DNA of 64,000 nucleotides from MedAcidi-G1 sp000817085 (GTDB lineage: Bacteria; Actinomycetota; Acidimicrobiia; Acidimicrobiales; MedAcidi-G1). Below are positions 7,743 to 16,275 of the stretch, piece by piece; within the stretch, counting starts at the first letter, position 1, and every line of letters begins with the position of its first letter. The stretch covers positions 682,001 through 746,000 of the forward strand of contig JBJLAO010000003.1 of NCBI GenBank assembly GCA_045568635.1. The letters run 5' to 3'. Made by a program: the position numbers and the translations under genes. A model generated the notes under the pieces. It was not told the origin of the DNA and did no database searches. It was given only the letters and a program-made list of their open reading frames with translations.

Positions 7743-8471
7743 ATGTCTGAAATACCTCCAGAAATAGCGACTAAACAGGATCTATTGAGATGGGCGGAAA
7801 CCATTGCAGGTATTGCTCGGACAGGGCTTGGATTCACTGAAGTTTTATATGAGAGTGAACGATACGAAGAGATTCTAAAAGTAGCTGCGGATATCAAGCA
7901 ACATGCTGAAGGTGGGGGCTCAATTTCTAATGAATTGTATGAAGGTTGGCGTGATTCAGTAATTGAAGGAACACCAGGCTATGTGACGCCAAAAGTTACT
8001 GTTGGCGCTGTAGTTGGAAATGATGATGGAGAAATATTGCTTATTCAAAGAGCTGATTCAGGAAAGTGGCTTTATCCAACTGGTTGGGCTGATGTTGGAT
8101 ATTCAGCTTCGGAAGTAGTTGTTAAGGAAGTGTCAGAAGAGACTGGTATTGAATGTGAAGTTATTAAACCTATTTCCATCCTCGACGGTATGAGATTGGG
8201 CTTTACTGGTATACCTCTCTATTCACTTGTTTTTCTTTGCCGAAAGACTGGAGGAACTTTAAAACCTCATCCATTGGAGTGCCGAGACGTTGGGTTTTTC
8301 CGTGAGGACTCTTTGCCTGAAGGAACTGTTTCGCCTGGGCGTTGGGCTTCTCATGCATTTGCAGCGATCAGAGGTGAAAATGTAGAAGTCATGTTTGATA
8401 GGCCGCGTGATCCTGTTTGGTTGGATGAAAGCGACAAAAAAAATAGTTCAGAAGGTTCTTCTGAGCTTTAA
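7743..8471 (+). CDS. Nudix hydrolase with N-terminal helical domain
   Basis: 242 aa. The first 65 residues are helical (ATKQDLLRWAETIAGIARTG, as in Nudix_N2-type proteins), and the Nudix fold follows with a box reading GWADVGYSASEVVVKEVSEE then TGI. The metal-binding REUXEE core is present as KEVSEE, but Tyr replaces the usual first Glu and Lys the Arg of the consensus. The family hydrolyses nucleoside diphosphates linked to other groups; the substrate is unknown. I chose the ATG at 7743 because TACCTT lies at 7731-7736, six bases before it, as in other leaderless starts here; a TTG at 7725 is in frame. An imperfect palindrome ACGAA-TCG-TTCGT is at 7711-7723. Confidence 0.85.
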   Translation: MSEIPPEIATKQDLLRWAETIAGIARTGLGFTEVLYESERYEEILKVAADIKQHAEGGGSISNELYEGWRDSVIEGTPGYVTPKVTVGAVVGNDDGEILLIQRADSGKWLYPTGWADVGYSASEVVVKEVSEETGIECEVIKPISILDGMRLGFTGIPLYSLVFLCRKTGGTLKPHPLECRDVGFFREDSLPEGTVSPGRWASHAFAAIRGENVEVMFDRPRDPVWLDESDKKNSSEGSSEL

Positions 8472-8485
8472 GGGTTCTATGAGTG

Positions 8486-9352
8486 TCAGGTCTGATTTCT
8501 GAGGAAGTCTTCTACCTCGCTAACCAGCAACTCAGGATTGCTATCTTGCTCATCAATTTCTGAGTCGTTGTCGAAGTCTTCTTCAAGTTGATTCACATAT
8601 TCAGCCGTGTCCATATCCTCTGCTACCAACTCATTTATTTGTCTTTCGTAGGCTGCAGACGCTATTTCCAAATCTGTGCAGTTAATACCTATTTGAAGCA
8701 CTTCCGCTAACCTTTCAACCAACGCAAGGGCTGCTTTAGGTGAATGGGCTCCTGAAACATAGGAAGGGACACCAGCCCATAGTGACATGCAGGGTATTTC
8801 TTTTTCACGTAGGACACTATTTATAACTCCCACTATTCCCGTTGGCCCTTCGTATGTGGAGGGTGGAAGGTTCAGTTTCTCTGCTAAATCAGAATCATCT
8901 GAAGAACCAAAAACTTTTACAGGTCTACTGTGGGGAATGTCAGTTAAGAGTGAACCTAGAGCCACCACCATAGGACTTTTGATTAATGAAGCAATCTCTA
9001 TTATTTGATCGGTGAATGTCCGCCAGCGAAGTTGTGGCTCATGTCCGATAATAATTACTAGGTCGTGTTTTGAATCAAACATTTTAGCTATATGTATTTC
9101 TGTCGATGGCCAGATTATCTCGCGTTGGTCATCGGGGATTTCAATTATTGGGCGAGAAATGGTGAAGTCAAAAAATTCTTCTGACTCGATTGCTCCAACT
9201 TTTATTGCACTAAAACGGTCTTGGAAGTATTTCACCGCAGTTGTGGCGGCCTCACCTGCATCATTCCATCCTTCAAAAGCAGTTATTACAACAGGGTTAT
9301 TGAGTTCTTCTAGAAGTTCCTTATTAGTCCATTGGATAAATTTTGAAGCCAT
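8486..9352 (-). CDS. PAC2 family protein
   Basis: 288 aa. The N-terminal stretch ELNNPVVITAFEGWNDAGEA, then WPSTEIHIA, a central ALGSLLTDIPHSRPV and SLWAGVPSYVSGAHSPKAAL are characteristic of actinobacterial PAC2 (proteasome assembly chaperone 2-like) proteins. The C-terminus is acidic. The biochemical role in bacteria is not established, although family members occur in proteasome-bearing actinobacteria; no proteasome genes are in this window. A TAGCCT box lies eight bases before the ATG at 9352 and the gene is divergent from the GNAT gene. Confidence 0.88.
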   Translation of the reverse strand: MASKFIQWTNKELLEELNNPVVITAFEGWNDAGEAATTAVKYFQDRFSAIKVGAIESEEFFDFTISRPIIEIPDDQREIIWPSTEIHIAKMFDSKHDLVIIIGHEPQLRWRTFTDQIIEIASLIKSPMVVALGSLLTDIPHSRPVKVFGSSDDSDLAEKLNLPPSTYEGPTGIVGVINSVLREKEIPCMSLWAGVPSYVSGAHSPKAALALVERLAEVLQIGINCTDLEIASAAYERQINELVAEDMDTAEYVNQLEEDFDNDSEIDEQDSNPELLVSEVEDFLRNQT

Positions 9353-9418
9353 CCAAACGGAGGCTATCGGATATGAGCTCGCGCGCGACCTAAGATTTGT
9401 AATCTAAGCTTGTACCAG

Positions 9419-9859
9419 ATGTCTGAAAAAAATATTAAAATTGAAGAGATAGTAAAAGTTGATGATGAGCTTCTTGCGGCTATGAACCGTTTAGTTCCAC
9501 AGCTGTCAAATTCTAATTCCCCTCCAGACCGCTCTGCTTTAGAAGGGATAGTTGCTTCTGACTCTTCAATACTGCTCGCTGCTTTTATTGATCGAGAAAT
9601 AGTTGGCTCGTTAACTTTAGTTGTTTTTAGTATCCCAACTGGCAAAAGAGCTTGGATTGAAGATGTTGTTGTTGATGAAAAATGTCGAAACAAGGGTATT
9701 GGAGAAGCTCTAAATCAAGATGCAATAAAAATTGCCAGACAACTTGGAGCTAAAACTGTGGATCTAACCTCGCGACCTTCGCGTGAGTCTGCAAATCGTC
9801 TTTACAAACGTCTTGGTTTCCTCCAAAGAGATACGAATATCTACAGGTTTGAGATATAG
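9419..9859 (+). CDS. GNAT family N-acetyltransferase
   Basis: 146 aa. The acetyl-CoA binding motif A is seen as VVDEKCRNKGIGEALNQDA, preceded by a VVVFSIPTGKRAWIEDV-like strand and followed by LTSRPSRESANRLYKRLGF, a standard single-domain GNAT. It transfers an acetyl group to an unknown amine. The ATG at 9419 is preceded by TAAGCT at 9405-9410 (8-nt gap); a TTG at 9410 is the only longer option. It is divergent from the PAC2 gene. No substrate can be inferred from the neighbours. Confidence 0.87.
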   Translation: MSEKNIKIEEIVKVDDELLAAMNRLVPQLSNSNSPPDRSALEGIVASDSSILLAAFIDREIVGSLTLVVFSIPTGKRAWIEDVVVDEKCRNKGIGEALNQDAIKIARQLGAKTVDLTSRPSRESANRLYKRLGFLQRDTNIYRFEI

Positions 9860-9952
9860 ATCAAATTGGGAAGATTTTTCAATTAGCTGATTTGGGAAGC
9901 TCAATCACAATGGGTGTAGTTTTTGTGAAAGTAACTGTTAGGGGGTTGTGTG

Positions 9953-11035
9953 ATGACGCATGAAGTAAAAGGGGTTGTTGCTAAAAGCAAAGGAGAACCT
10001 GTTTCAATCGAGACGATTGAAGTTCCAAATCCAGGCCCAGGGGAGGTGCTGATTGACGTGAAGGCGTGTGGAGTTTGCCACACCGATTTGCACTATCGAG
10101 AAGGAGCTATTAATGACGAATTCCCATTTCTTTTAGGTCATGAAGCTTCTGGTCTAGTCGAAGAAGTTGGTGAAGGTGTTGACGATTTAACTCCTGGGGA
10201 TTTTGTAATTTTAAACTGGAGAGCAGTATGCGGGCATTGCAGGTCTTGTCGAAGAGGACGGGCCTGGAATTGTTTCGCAACTCACAATGCAACACAGAAA
10301 ATGAAACTTGAGGGTAAAGAACTCTCTCCCGCCCTAGGGATCGGGGCGTTTGCTGAGAAAACTCTTGTTGCAGCAGGACAAGCTACAAAAGTAAATCCGG
10401 CAGCTAAACCGGAAGTCGCGGGACTTATAGGTTGTGGAGTAATGGCTGGTTTAGGAGCTGCGATGAATACCGGACAAGTTAGCCGCGGAGATTCGGTAGC
10501 CGTTTTTGGTTGTGGAGGTGTGGGTGATGCAGCAATTGAAGGTTCGCGCTTAGCAGGAGCTCATACCATAATTGCAGTTGACATAGATCAAACAAAACTT
10601 GAATGGGCCAAAGAATTTGGAGCAACTCACATTATCGACTCTTCAAAAGTTGATCCGGTTGAAGCTATTAGAGAGATTACAGGTGGAAATGGAGTCGACA
10701 TAGCAATAGAAGCTATAGGTCTTCCCGTTACTTATGAACAAGCTTTTTATTCTCGAGATCTTGCAGGAACAGTTGTACTGGTAGGGGTTCCAAATCCTGA
10801 AATGAGAATCGAACTTCCAATGATCGAAATTTTTGGAAGGGGAGGAACCTTAAAATCTTCCTGGTATGGGGATTGCCTGCCTTCAAGAGATTTTCCCATG
10901 CTCATTGATCTTTATCTGCAAGAACGTCTTGAGCTTGACCGTTTTGTTTCAGAGACAATTGCTTTAGACGAAGTAGAAGAAGCCTTTCACAAAATGGAAC
11001 GTGGAGAAGTTCTTCGTTCTGTCGTCGTACTGTAG
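9953..11035 (+). CDS. mscR: S-(hydroxymethyl)mycothiol dehydrogenase
   Basis: 360 aa, zinc-dependent medium-chain alcohol dehydrogenase. It shows the catalytic-zinc motif CGVCHTDLHYREG, GHEASGLVEEVG, the structural-zinc CGHCRSCRRGRAWNC, a following THNATQKM, and the Rossmann motif FGCGGVGDAAIEG. NWRAVCGHC, THNATQKM and PALGIGAFAEKTLV are hallmark stretches of the mycothiol-dependent formaldehyde dehydrogenase subfamily. It oxidises the spontaneous formaldehyde-mycothiol adduct with NAD. The mycothiol ligase gene mshC at 42.6 kb supports mycothiol use by this organism. GGGGG at 9941-9945 serves the ATG at 9953. It leads a run of five plus-strand genes to 14614. Confidence 0.92.
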   Translation: MTHEVKGVVAKSKGEPVSIETIEVPNPGPGEVLIDVKACGVCHTDLHYREGAINDEFPFLLGHEASGLVEEVGEGVDDLTPGDFVILNWRAVCGHCRSCRRGRAWNCFATHNATQKMKLEGKELSPALGIGAFAEKTLVAAGQATKVNPAAKPEVAGLIGCGVMAGLGAAMNTGQVSRGDSVAVFGCGGVGDAAIEGSRLAGAHTIIAVDIDQTKLEWAKEFGATHIIDSSKVDPVEAIREITGGNGVDIAIEAIGLPVTYEQAFYSRDLAGTVVLVGVPNPEMRIELPMIEIFGRGGTLKSSWYGDCLPSRDFPMLIDLYLQERLELDRFVSETIALDEVEEAFHKMERGEVLRSVVVL

Positions 11036-11047
11036 TTATCAAATCAA

Positions 11048-12028
11048 GTGCGTTGGTTAATTGTTGGTCATGGAAAAATAACAGCAAATTTTATAGAAGC
11101 TGCACGCGGTCTAGGACATGAGATTGTCGCTGTCGGAGGACGAGATCTTAAAAGAGCTTCGATATTTGCAAATAAAAATGGAATAGAGAAATCAGGAGAA
11201 GACCTACTTTTCCTCTCAGAAGGAGTGGACGCAGCTTATATAGCAACACCCCACACTGAACACTGCAATGGAGCTAGAACTCTTTTAGAAAAGGGGGTAC
11301 CTATTCTCTGTGAGAAACCTTTGGCTGTAAATCATAGAGAAGTTGAAAAGATGTTAAATGCTGCGAAAGAAAGTAACACTTTTCTGATGGAAGCAATGTG
11401 GACTCGACATTTACCAATTTATGAAGAAGTCATTGGTTCGATTCGAAAAGGTCTAATCGGTGAACCAAAACTTGTTGACGCATCCTTAGGTTTCAATGCA
11501 CCTTATAATCATGAGTCGCGGTTGTGGAATCCTAAACTTGCAGGAGGAAGCCTATTGGACGTTGGTATTTATCCGCTGACACTTGCAGATTTGATATATC
11601 AAAATACTCCAGAAAGTTTTTTTTCGTTGGCTGAACTTTCGCCAGAAGGTGTAGATGCGCATGTAGCTATTACGTTGCAATATGCAAATTCGGCTTTAGC
11701 GACACTTAGATCAGCGATCAATCTTTCTTTGACTAACGGTGCAATCATTGTTGGAGAATCAGGTTCTATTGAAATACCCTATTTTTGGTGTGCTCAGAAA
11801 GCTTTTATCAAACAAGGTTCGGAGCAAACAGAGATACTTAGACCTCATGATATAAATGGATTTGAATATCAAATCCTTGAAATGGATAGGTGTCTATCAG
11901 AAGGATTGATACAGAGCCCAAAAGTTTCCTGGGAATGTTCCCTCTCAATGATTCAATTGATGGACAGTATCCGATCTCAAATCGGCGTTAGTTATCAAGC
12001 AGATGATGAGGAGAACAATGGAGTATAG
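11048..12028 (+). CDS. Gfo/Idh/MocA family oxidoreductase
   Basis: 326 aa starting with GTG at 11048. The N-terminal Rossmann motif is LIVGHGKITANF, followed by AAYIATPHTEHCNGA and the signature CEKPLAVN; MEAMWTRHLP, GGSLLDVGIYP and the C-terminal sheet domain match the dihydrodiol dehydrogenase-like subgroup. These NAD(P)-dependent enzymes act on sugars, polyols or related cyclic diols; the substrate is not predictable here. It follows mscR by 12 bp and overlaps the next gene, so it belongs to the same transcript. Confidence 0.9.
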   Translation: MRWLIVGHGKITANFIEAARGLGHEIVAVGGRDLKRASIFANKNGIEKSGEDLLFLSEGVDAAYIATPHTEHCNGARTLLEKGVPILCEKPLAVNHREVEKMLNAAKESNTFLMEAMWTRHLPIYEEVIGSIRKGLIGEPKLVDASLGFNAPYNHESRLWNPKLAGGSLLDVGIYPLTLADLIYQNTPESFFSLAELSPEGVDAHVAITLQYANSALATLRSAINLSLTNGAIIVGESGSIEIPYFWCAQKAFIKQGSEQTEILRPHDINGFEYQILEMDRCLSEGLIQSPKVSWECSLSMIQLMDSIRSQIGVSYQADDEENNGV

Positions 12029-13004
12029 AGATGTACCGGGAGTTAGAATTTCTCTGTCACAAATTATTCATGGAGCTACGACTCTTTTTGGTGATGAAAC
12101 TGTTTCCCATTGGGAAAATTTACTTGATGATGTAATGGCTTCAGGCGTAAATGTTTTCGACACAGGCCTTGTGTATGCAGATCAGGACGGTACTTGTGAT
12201 GAACGGCTAGGAAAATGGATTAATGCCCGCAATGTTCGTGACAAGGTCGTTGTTATCGGTAAAGGCTGCCACCCTGGGCCTCCTAATTGGGAAGAGTCTC
12301 GTGTCTTACCAGAATGCATTGAAGTGGATGTAGAAAAGACATTGGACCGTATGGGAACTGATCGTTTGGATCTTTGGCTTTTTCACCGTGATAATGAAAA
12401 AGTACCAATTGATGAACTCGTAGATGCAGTAGACAAACAAGTTGCAGCTGGTTTAATAGATGCATGGGGAGTTTCCAACTGGAGTATCAAACGACTGTCA
12501 GATGCTCTAGAAACATCAAAGAAAAATTATTGGGTCAAACCAGAAGCTTTCAGTCCTCACCTGTCTCTGGTAACTCAGGAACAACCTCCATGGGAGGCGG
12601 TAACGAGCATTGCAGGAGATAGAGCGCAAGATGACAGGGAATGGTTAAAAGAGAATCAGATTCCAGTTTTGGCATGGTCGGCGTTAGCTGGTGGCTATTT
12701 AACTTCTTCGGTCGATCTTGAAACTATGCAAACGCCAAATTCTAGGTTGATGGCCGAGACAGCTCGTTGTTACCACTCAGAGATGAACTGGTTGAGACGT
12801 GAGCGTGCAATTGAGTTAGCTGCAAAAAAAAATTGCACACTTGAACAGATAGCAGTTTCTTGGGTTCTGCATGCAGATTTTTTAACACACGCAATATGTG
12901 CTTCACGCAGTAAAACAGAAGTTTTCCAGAACGTAGCTTCCGCTGACATAAAACTTTCTAAAAGTGAAAGAGTTTGGTTAGAAAGTGGTGAGATTATTGA
13001 ATGA
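12018..13004 (+). CDS. aldo/keto reductase
   Basis: 328 aa. The catalytic tetrad can be placed as Asp48 and Tyr53 (NVFDTGLVYADQDG), Lys82 (VVIGKGCHPG) and His123 (DLWLFHRDN); AWGVSNWS and PVLAWSALAGGYLTS further match the family barrel. It reduces a carbonyl with NADPH; the substrate is unknown. I chose the ATG at 12018, served by GAGGAG at 12008-12013, rather than an ATG at 12003. It overlaps the preceding gene by 11 bp and the following gene by about 20 bp, consistent with a tight operon. Confidence 0.9.
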   Translation: MEYRDVPGVRISLSQIIHGATTLFGDETVSHWENLLDDVMASGVNVFDTGLVYADQDGTCDERLGKWINARNVRDKVVVIGKGCHPGPPNWEESRVLPECIEVDVEKTLDRMGTDRLDLWLFHRDNEKVPIDELVDAVDKQVAAGLIDAWGVSNWSIKRLSDALETSKKNYWVKPEAFSPHLSLVTQEQPPWEAVTSIAGDRAQDDREWLKENQIPVLAWSALAGGYLTSSVDLETMQTPNSRLMAETARCYHSEMNWLRRERAIELAAKKNCTLEQIAVSWVLHADFLTHAICASRSKTEVFQNVASADIKLSKSERVWLESGEIIE

Positions 13005-13425
13005 AAAAGAAGTTCGAGAACGGAATATGGATGTTTTAAAAACTGCCATTTCTTCCATTGGAACCGGAAATAATGAAATATTTTCAAGTCTTTATACAGA
13101 TGACTGGGTTCTTGAACTTCCATATAGCGAACCGCCGAAAGTTCTCAAAGGGATAAACGAAATCCTGTCCTATTTGAAACCTCAAATGGGCAAACTTGAA
13201 TTTACTCTCACACTGACAGAAGTTTTTGAGTGCCTTGACCCTAATTTGCTAATCGCAGAATATGCCAGCGAAGGTAGATCCACGATCACCAACAAACCTT
13301 ATAAAAACACCTATATAGGTTTATGGAGGTTTCGGGAAGGAAAAATTTGCGGAGTTAAAGAATATTTGAATCCATTGATTGCAACTATGGCCAATAAGCC
13401 ATCTGGTAATGAAAATGGAAAATAA
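12985..13425 (+). CDS. SnoaL-like / NTF2-fold protein
   Basis: Up to 146 aa from a GTG at 12985; an ATG at 13027 would give a 132-aa protein that begins where the domain begins. The layout AISSIGTGNNEIFSSLYTDD, then WVLELPYSEPP, KGINEILSYLKP and a C-terminal LWRFREGKICGVKEYLNP is that of the SnoaL/ketosteroid-isomerase-like alpha+beta barrel. Members are small isomerases, hydrolases or non-catalytic binders. It lies between an aldo/keto reductase and a DUF1214-like gene and overlaps both, so it probably acts on the same unknown metabolite. Confidence 0.75.
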   Translation: MVRLLNEKEVRERNMDVLKTAISSIGTGNNEIFSSLYTDDWVLELPYSEPPKVLKGINEILSYLKPQMGKLEFTLTLTEVFECLDPNLLIAEYASEGRSTITNKPYKNTYIGLWRFREGKICGVKEYLNPLIATMANKPSGNENGK

Positions 13426-14614
13426 ATTAGAACGATTAAGAAACGGATACGTTTTTGAAGACGTAGTTCAGGCTTGGAAAAGGCTAGGTCGACTTGTCTA
13501 CAACGACACAGCAACGGACCCTGAATCACTGGAAAGAGCTACAGGTCTGTTGTATATGACCCGTTATCTGACAGCAGGAGCAACATTAGCAATGGAGCTA
13601 AATGACCCTGATTATCCATATTTCGATCGCTGGGCAGACCGGTCATACTCATGGGGGATTGACTCCCCTGATGGGCTGTATTCATTTGCCTGCATTAGAG
13701 GTGATTCGACATATCGTATTTTCGGAAATAGAGGCACCGCACACCAATTTGACATTGAGATTCATTCTCCACATTTTGCAAATGCGCCAAATTATGTAAG
13801 AACCGGGAACTTAGGGTTCGCCGACATAAAGACTGAATCGGACGGAACCGTGGAAATAATTCTAAGCCCCGAATCGCCTCCAGAAGACAAAAAATTTAAC
13901 TGGATACAACTATCCCCAGATGCCGAGTCGGTTTGTGTAAGGCAGTTTTTTTATGACTGGGAAAGTGAACAGAAAGCAGAACTGTCAATTGAAAAAGTTG
14001 ACGCCCAATACCCACCTCCGTATGAAAACCCTGAAGCCATAGTTGATAAGGCCGAGCTTTTAATCAAATGGCTAGATGAGGCTGGGACATTCTGGGATGA
14101 AGTAATCCGTACTTTTATGAAAGAACCAAATACAGTCACATTTTTAAATCCGCAAGAAAGCGACTGGGGCGGTCATGGAGGTCTTTCATATGGAATGGGT
14201 TCGATAGAAATTGGTAAAAATGAAGCGGCTCTCTTAGAAGTAAAGCCCCCAGATTGCCATTTTTGGGGTTTTCAGCTTGGAAGTATCTACTGGGAGTCAA
14301 TGGACTGGTGGCGAAGGCAGTCCTCACTGAATGGTTTTCAGGCAAAATGTGATTCTGATGGTGTTTTTCGTTGCATAATTTCTGCTCAAGATCCTGGTGT
14401 TTACAATTGGCTTGACACTGCGGGCTATTCGCAGTTGACAATAATGGGCCGTTGGTTGCATGCCAGGGATTTTCCGCAACCTAAAATCAGAGTTTTTCCT
14501 TTTAAAGAAATTGATAGACATCTTGCAGAAGACACTCAAAGAGTTAGTTTGAAAGAAAGAAGTGAGATTATCAGAAGACGAAATTTGTCTGTCCAGAGGA
14601 TTTTAGGGCTTTGA
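13409..14614 (+). CDS. DUF1214-like protein
   Basis: 401 aa, cytoplasmic by lack of a signal peptide. The stretch DPDYPYFDRWADRSYSWGID, then YSFACIRGDSTYRIFGNRGT, VEIILSPE, WIQLSPDAESVCVRQFFYDW and a C-terminal LDTAGYSQLTIMGRW resemble DUF1214 (VPA0450-type C-terminal) beta-sandwich proteins often found beside degradation genes in actinobacteria. No catalytic residues are known to me. The ATG at 13409 (or 13415) overlaps the SnoaL-like gene. It is the last member of the 9953-14614 run. Confidence 0.6.
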   Translation: MKMENKLERLRNGYVFEDVVQAWKRLGRLVYNDTATDPESLERATGLLYMTRYLTAGATLAMELNDPDYPYFDRWADRSYSWGIDSPDGLYSFACIRGDSTYRIFGNRGTAHQFDIEIHSPHFANAPNYVRTGNLGFADIKTESDGTVEIILSPESPPEDKKFNWIQLSPDAESVCVRQFFYDWESEQKAELSIEKVDAQYPPPYENPEAIVDKAELLIKWLDEAGTFWDEVIRTFMKEPNTVTFLNPQESDWGGHGGLSYGMGSIEIGKNEAALLEVKPPDCHFWGFQLGSIYWESMDWWRRQSSLNGFQAKCDSDGVFRCIISAQDPGVYNWLDTAGYSQLTIMGRWLHARDFPQPKIRVFPFKEIDRHLAEDTQRVSLKERSEIIRRRNLSVQRILGL

Positions 14615-14669
14615 TTCCGCTTTGTGATAGGCCTATAGCATCAAGCTAGAGTTCACCAAGGGGGTTATT

Positions 14670-16163
14670 GTGAAAAGTTCATTAATCACAGCTTGTTGCG
14701 CACTGATATTGTTTTTTTCCGCCTGTGGCGGGGAAGAAGAAAGCAAGTCGAAAATCGTTCCATCGACTACGACTGCAGCACCGACTACGACTGCAGCACC
14801 GACTACGACTGCAGCACCGACTACGACTGCAGCACCGACTACGACTGCAGCACCGACTACGACTGCGGCACCGACTACGACTGCAGCACCGACTACGACT
14901 GCAGCACCGACTACGACTGCGGCACCGATTACGACTGCGGCACCGACTACGACTGCAGCACCAGTAGTTCTGACTGATTCGTTCCGAGGAGTAACAGCTG
15001 AAACTATAAAAGTTGGTTTTACATCAATAGATTTCGAGTTATTTAATGAACAATTTCCTGGTCTAAATCTAACTTATGCTAATTACCCACCAATGGTTGA
15101 TGTGTTGGTGGAAGACCTAAATGCAAGAGGTGGCATTTTAGGAAGGAAAGTAGAAATAATTCACCGTTTGTTTTTGCCGGTTGGACCTTTGACAGCGGAA
15201 GTTGCATGCGTTGAATTAACAGAAGATGAAGAAGTTTTTGCTGTTTTGAACGGATTTGCCGGCCCCGGGGCTGAAGGTGTGAATGAATGTTTTGCAGATA
15301 CTTATGAAACTATTCTCGTAGGAGCAAAGCCCACGGTTGAACAATTAGAACGGGCACGCGCATCTTGGATAACTAGTGATATGAACCTCAGTAGAAGAGG
15401 GCAAGCTTTTGTGAGTCTTTTAAGACAGACAGATAGTCTCGAAGGACTTGGCCGAATTATGATTTGGGGTGCAAATCCAGAGTCTGGGCCTGTAATGGAC
15501 GAAGTAAAAGAGTTACTTGAATTACAAGGTGTTTCGGTTCCAATTGTGACATCAAATGAAAATACTGGAGATGAAACAGCAACAATAGCTTTTTTAGAGG
15601 TAGTTCTTGAGAAGGCAAGAAGCGAAGATGTTTCGACAATTTGGTTCGTAGGAGAAGCTATTTACGCGATGGAATACCTTTTCGGTTTAGGAGATGAATT
15701 CAATCTGTTACTACACAATGGGGATTCTTTAAACATGTGGTCTCAGGAACCGCCTCCAGAAATTGAAAACTCTGGATTAATTCTTACTAATAAAGCTTTT
15801 GATAGCCGTGATGATCCTTCTTTTGCGCGCTGCATGGATCTTGTTGAAGAAGCACTTGAAATTGAAGTAAGACCACCAGACAAACTTGGACCTGAGGACA
15901 CAAATTACTGGCCAGGCACGGCAGGTTCATGCCAATTTCTATCTTTGTTTGAAACAGTAGCAACTGCTGCTGGTCCGAATTTAACTAATGAAACTTTTGC
16001 GCAAGCAGCGGCTTCTATGGGCGATTTTTCTTTACCTGGTTATAAATATGTCTCATTAGGTTCCGACAAGTTTGATGCTAGAGATTCTCTGATTTTAGGT
16101 CGTTGGAGCAAAGAAGAAGAGCAGTGGGAAGCTATTTCGGGAGAAATTAACACTTCGGAATAA
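14670..16163 (+). CDS. lipoprotein, ABC-type solute-binding protein (periplasmic-binding type 1) with Thr/Ala/Pro linker
   Basis: 497 aa from a GTG at 14670 with AAGGGGG at 14658-14664. The signal peptide ends in a lipobox (FFSAC, Cys19). Residues 33-98 are eleven repeats of TTTAAP (one ITTAAP), a flexible spacer. The rest is a type 1 solute-binding fold: IKVGFTSIDFELF, then VLVEDLNARGGILGRKVEII, and AVLNGFAGPGAEGVNECF, like branched-chain amino acid or amide-binding proteins. No permease or ATPase genes adjoin it, so it is an orphan receptor. The ligand is not predictable. Confidence 0.85.
   Translation: MKSSLITACCALILFFSACGGEEESKSKIVPSTTTAAPTTTAAPTTTAAPTTTAAPTTTAAPTTTAAPTTTAAPTTTAAPTTTAAPITTAAPTTTAAPVVLTDSFRGVTAETIKVGFTSIDFELFNEQFPGLNLTYANYPPMVDVLVEDLNARGGILGRKVEIIHRLFLPVGPLTAEVACVELTEDEEVFAVLNGFAGPGAEGVNECFADTYETILVGAKPTVEQLERARASWITSDMNLSRRGQAFVSLLRQTDSLEGLGRIMIWGANPESGPVMDEVKELLELQGVSVPIVTSNENTGDETATIAFLEVVLEKARSEDVSTIWFVGEAIYAMEYLFGLGDEFNLLLHNGDSLNMWSQEPPPEIENSGLILTNKAFDSRDDPSFARCMDLVEEALEIEVRPPDKLGPEDTNYWPGTAGSCQFLSLFETVATAAGPNLTNETFAQAAASMGDFSLPGYKYVSLGSDKFDARDSLILGRWSKEEEQWEAISGEINTSE
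14766..14963. repeat. eleven 18-bp tandem repeats encoding TTTAAP
   Basis: The unit ACGACTACGACTGCAGCACC-like, 18 bp long, is repeated eleven times in frame within the solute-binding lipoprotein gene, with a few third-position changes (GCA/GCG) and one ACG-to-ATT-type change. All six frames stay open over it because the unit is a multiple of three. Such arrays change copy number by slippage, altering the length of the linker between the lipid anchor and the binding domain. Confidence 0.9.
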
Positions 16164-16196
16164 AGTTCAGATTTGCAGAAATAATTAGCTTTATGT

Positions 16197-16211
16197 CTTA
16201 ACGCTGTTAAG
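16197..16211. promoter_or_regulatory. inverted repeat upstream of the acyl-CoA mutase operon
   Basis: CTTAAC-GCT-GTTAAG is a perfect 6-bp inverted repeat in the 112-bp gap between the lipoprotein gene and the mutase large subunit. It lacks a following T-run, so it is more like an operator than a terminator. The regulator is unknown. Confidence 0.3.
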
Positions 16212-16275
16212 CCGTCTTTGACTTTTGTTAGGGTATAAATCCACTAGGAAGTTGAACCATTGGGAGTTGGCGTAC

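Noticed and set aside
14766..14963. Possible CRISPR array because of regular short repeats
   Set aside because: Units are directly adjacent with no spacers, translate to a clean TTTAAP linker, and no cas genes are in the window. The same holds for 54533-54766.
14693..14977. Long open frames in the other two plus-strand frames over the 18-bp repeat (rich in YDCSTD or HRLRLQ)
   Set aside because: They exist only because a repeat with a unit divisible by three keeps all frames open. No start signal or similarity; the lipoprotein frame explains the region.
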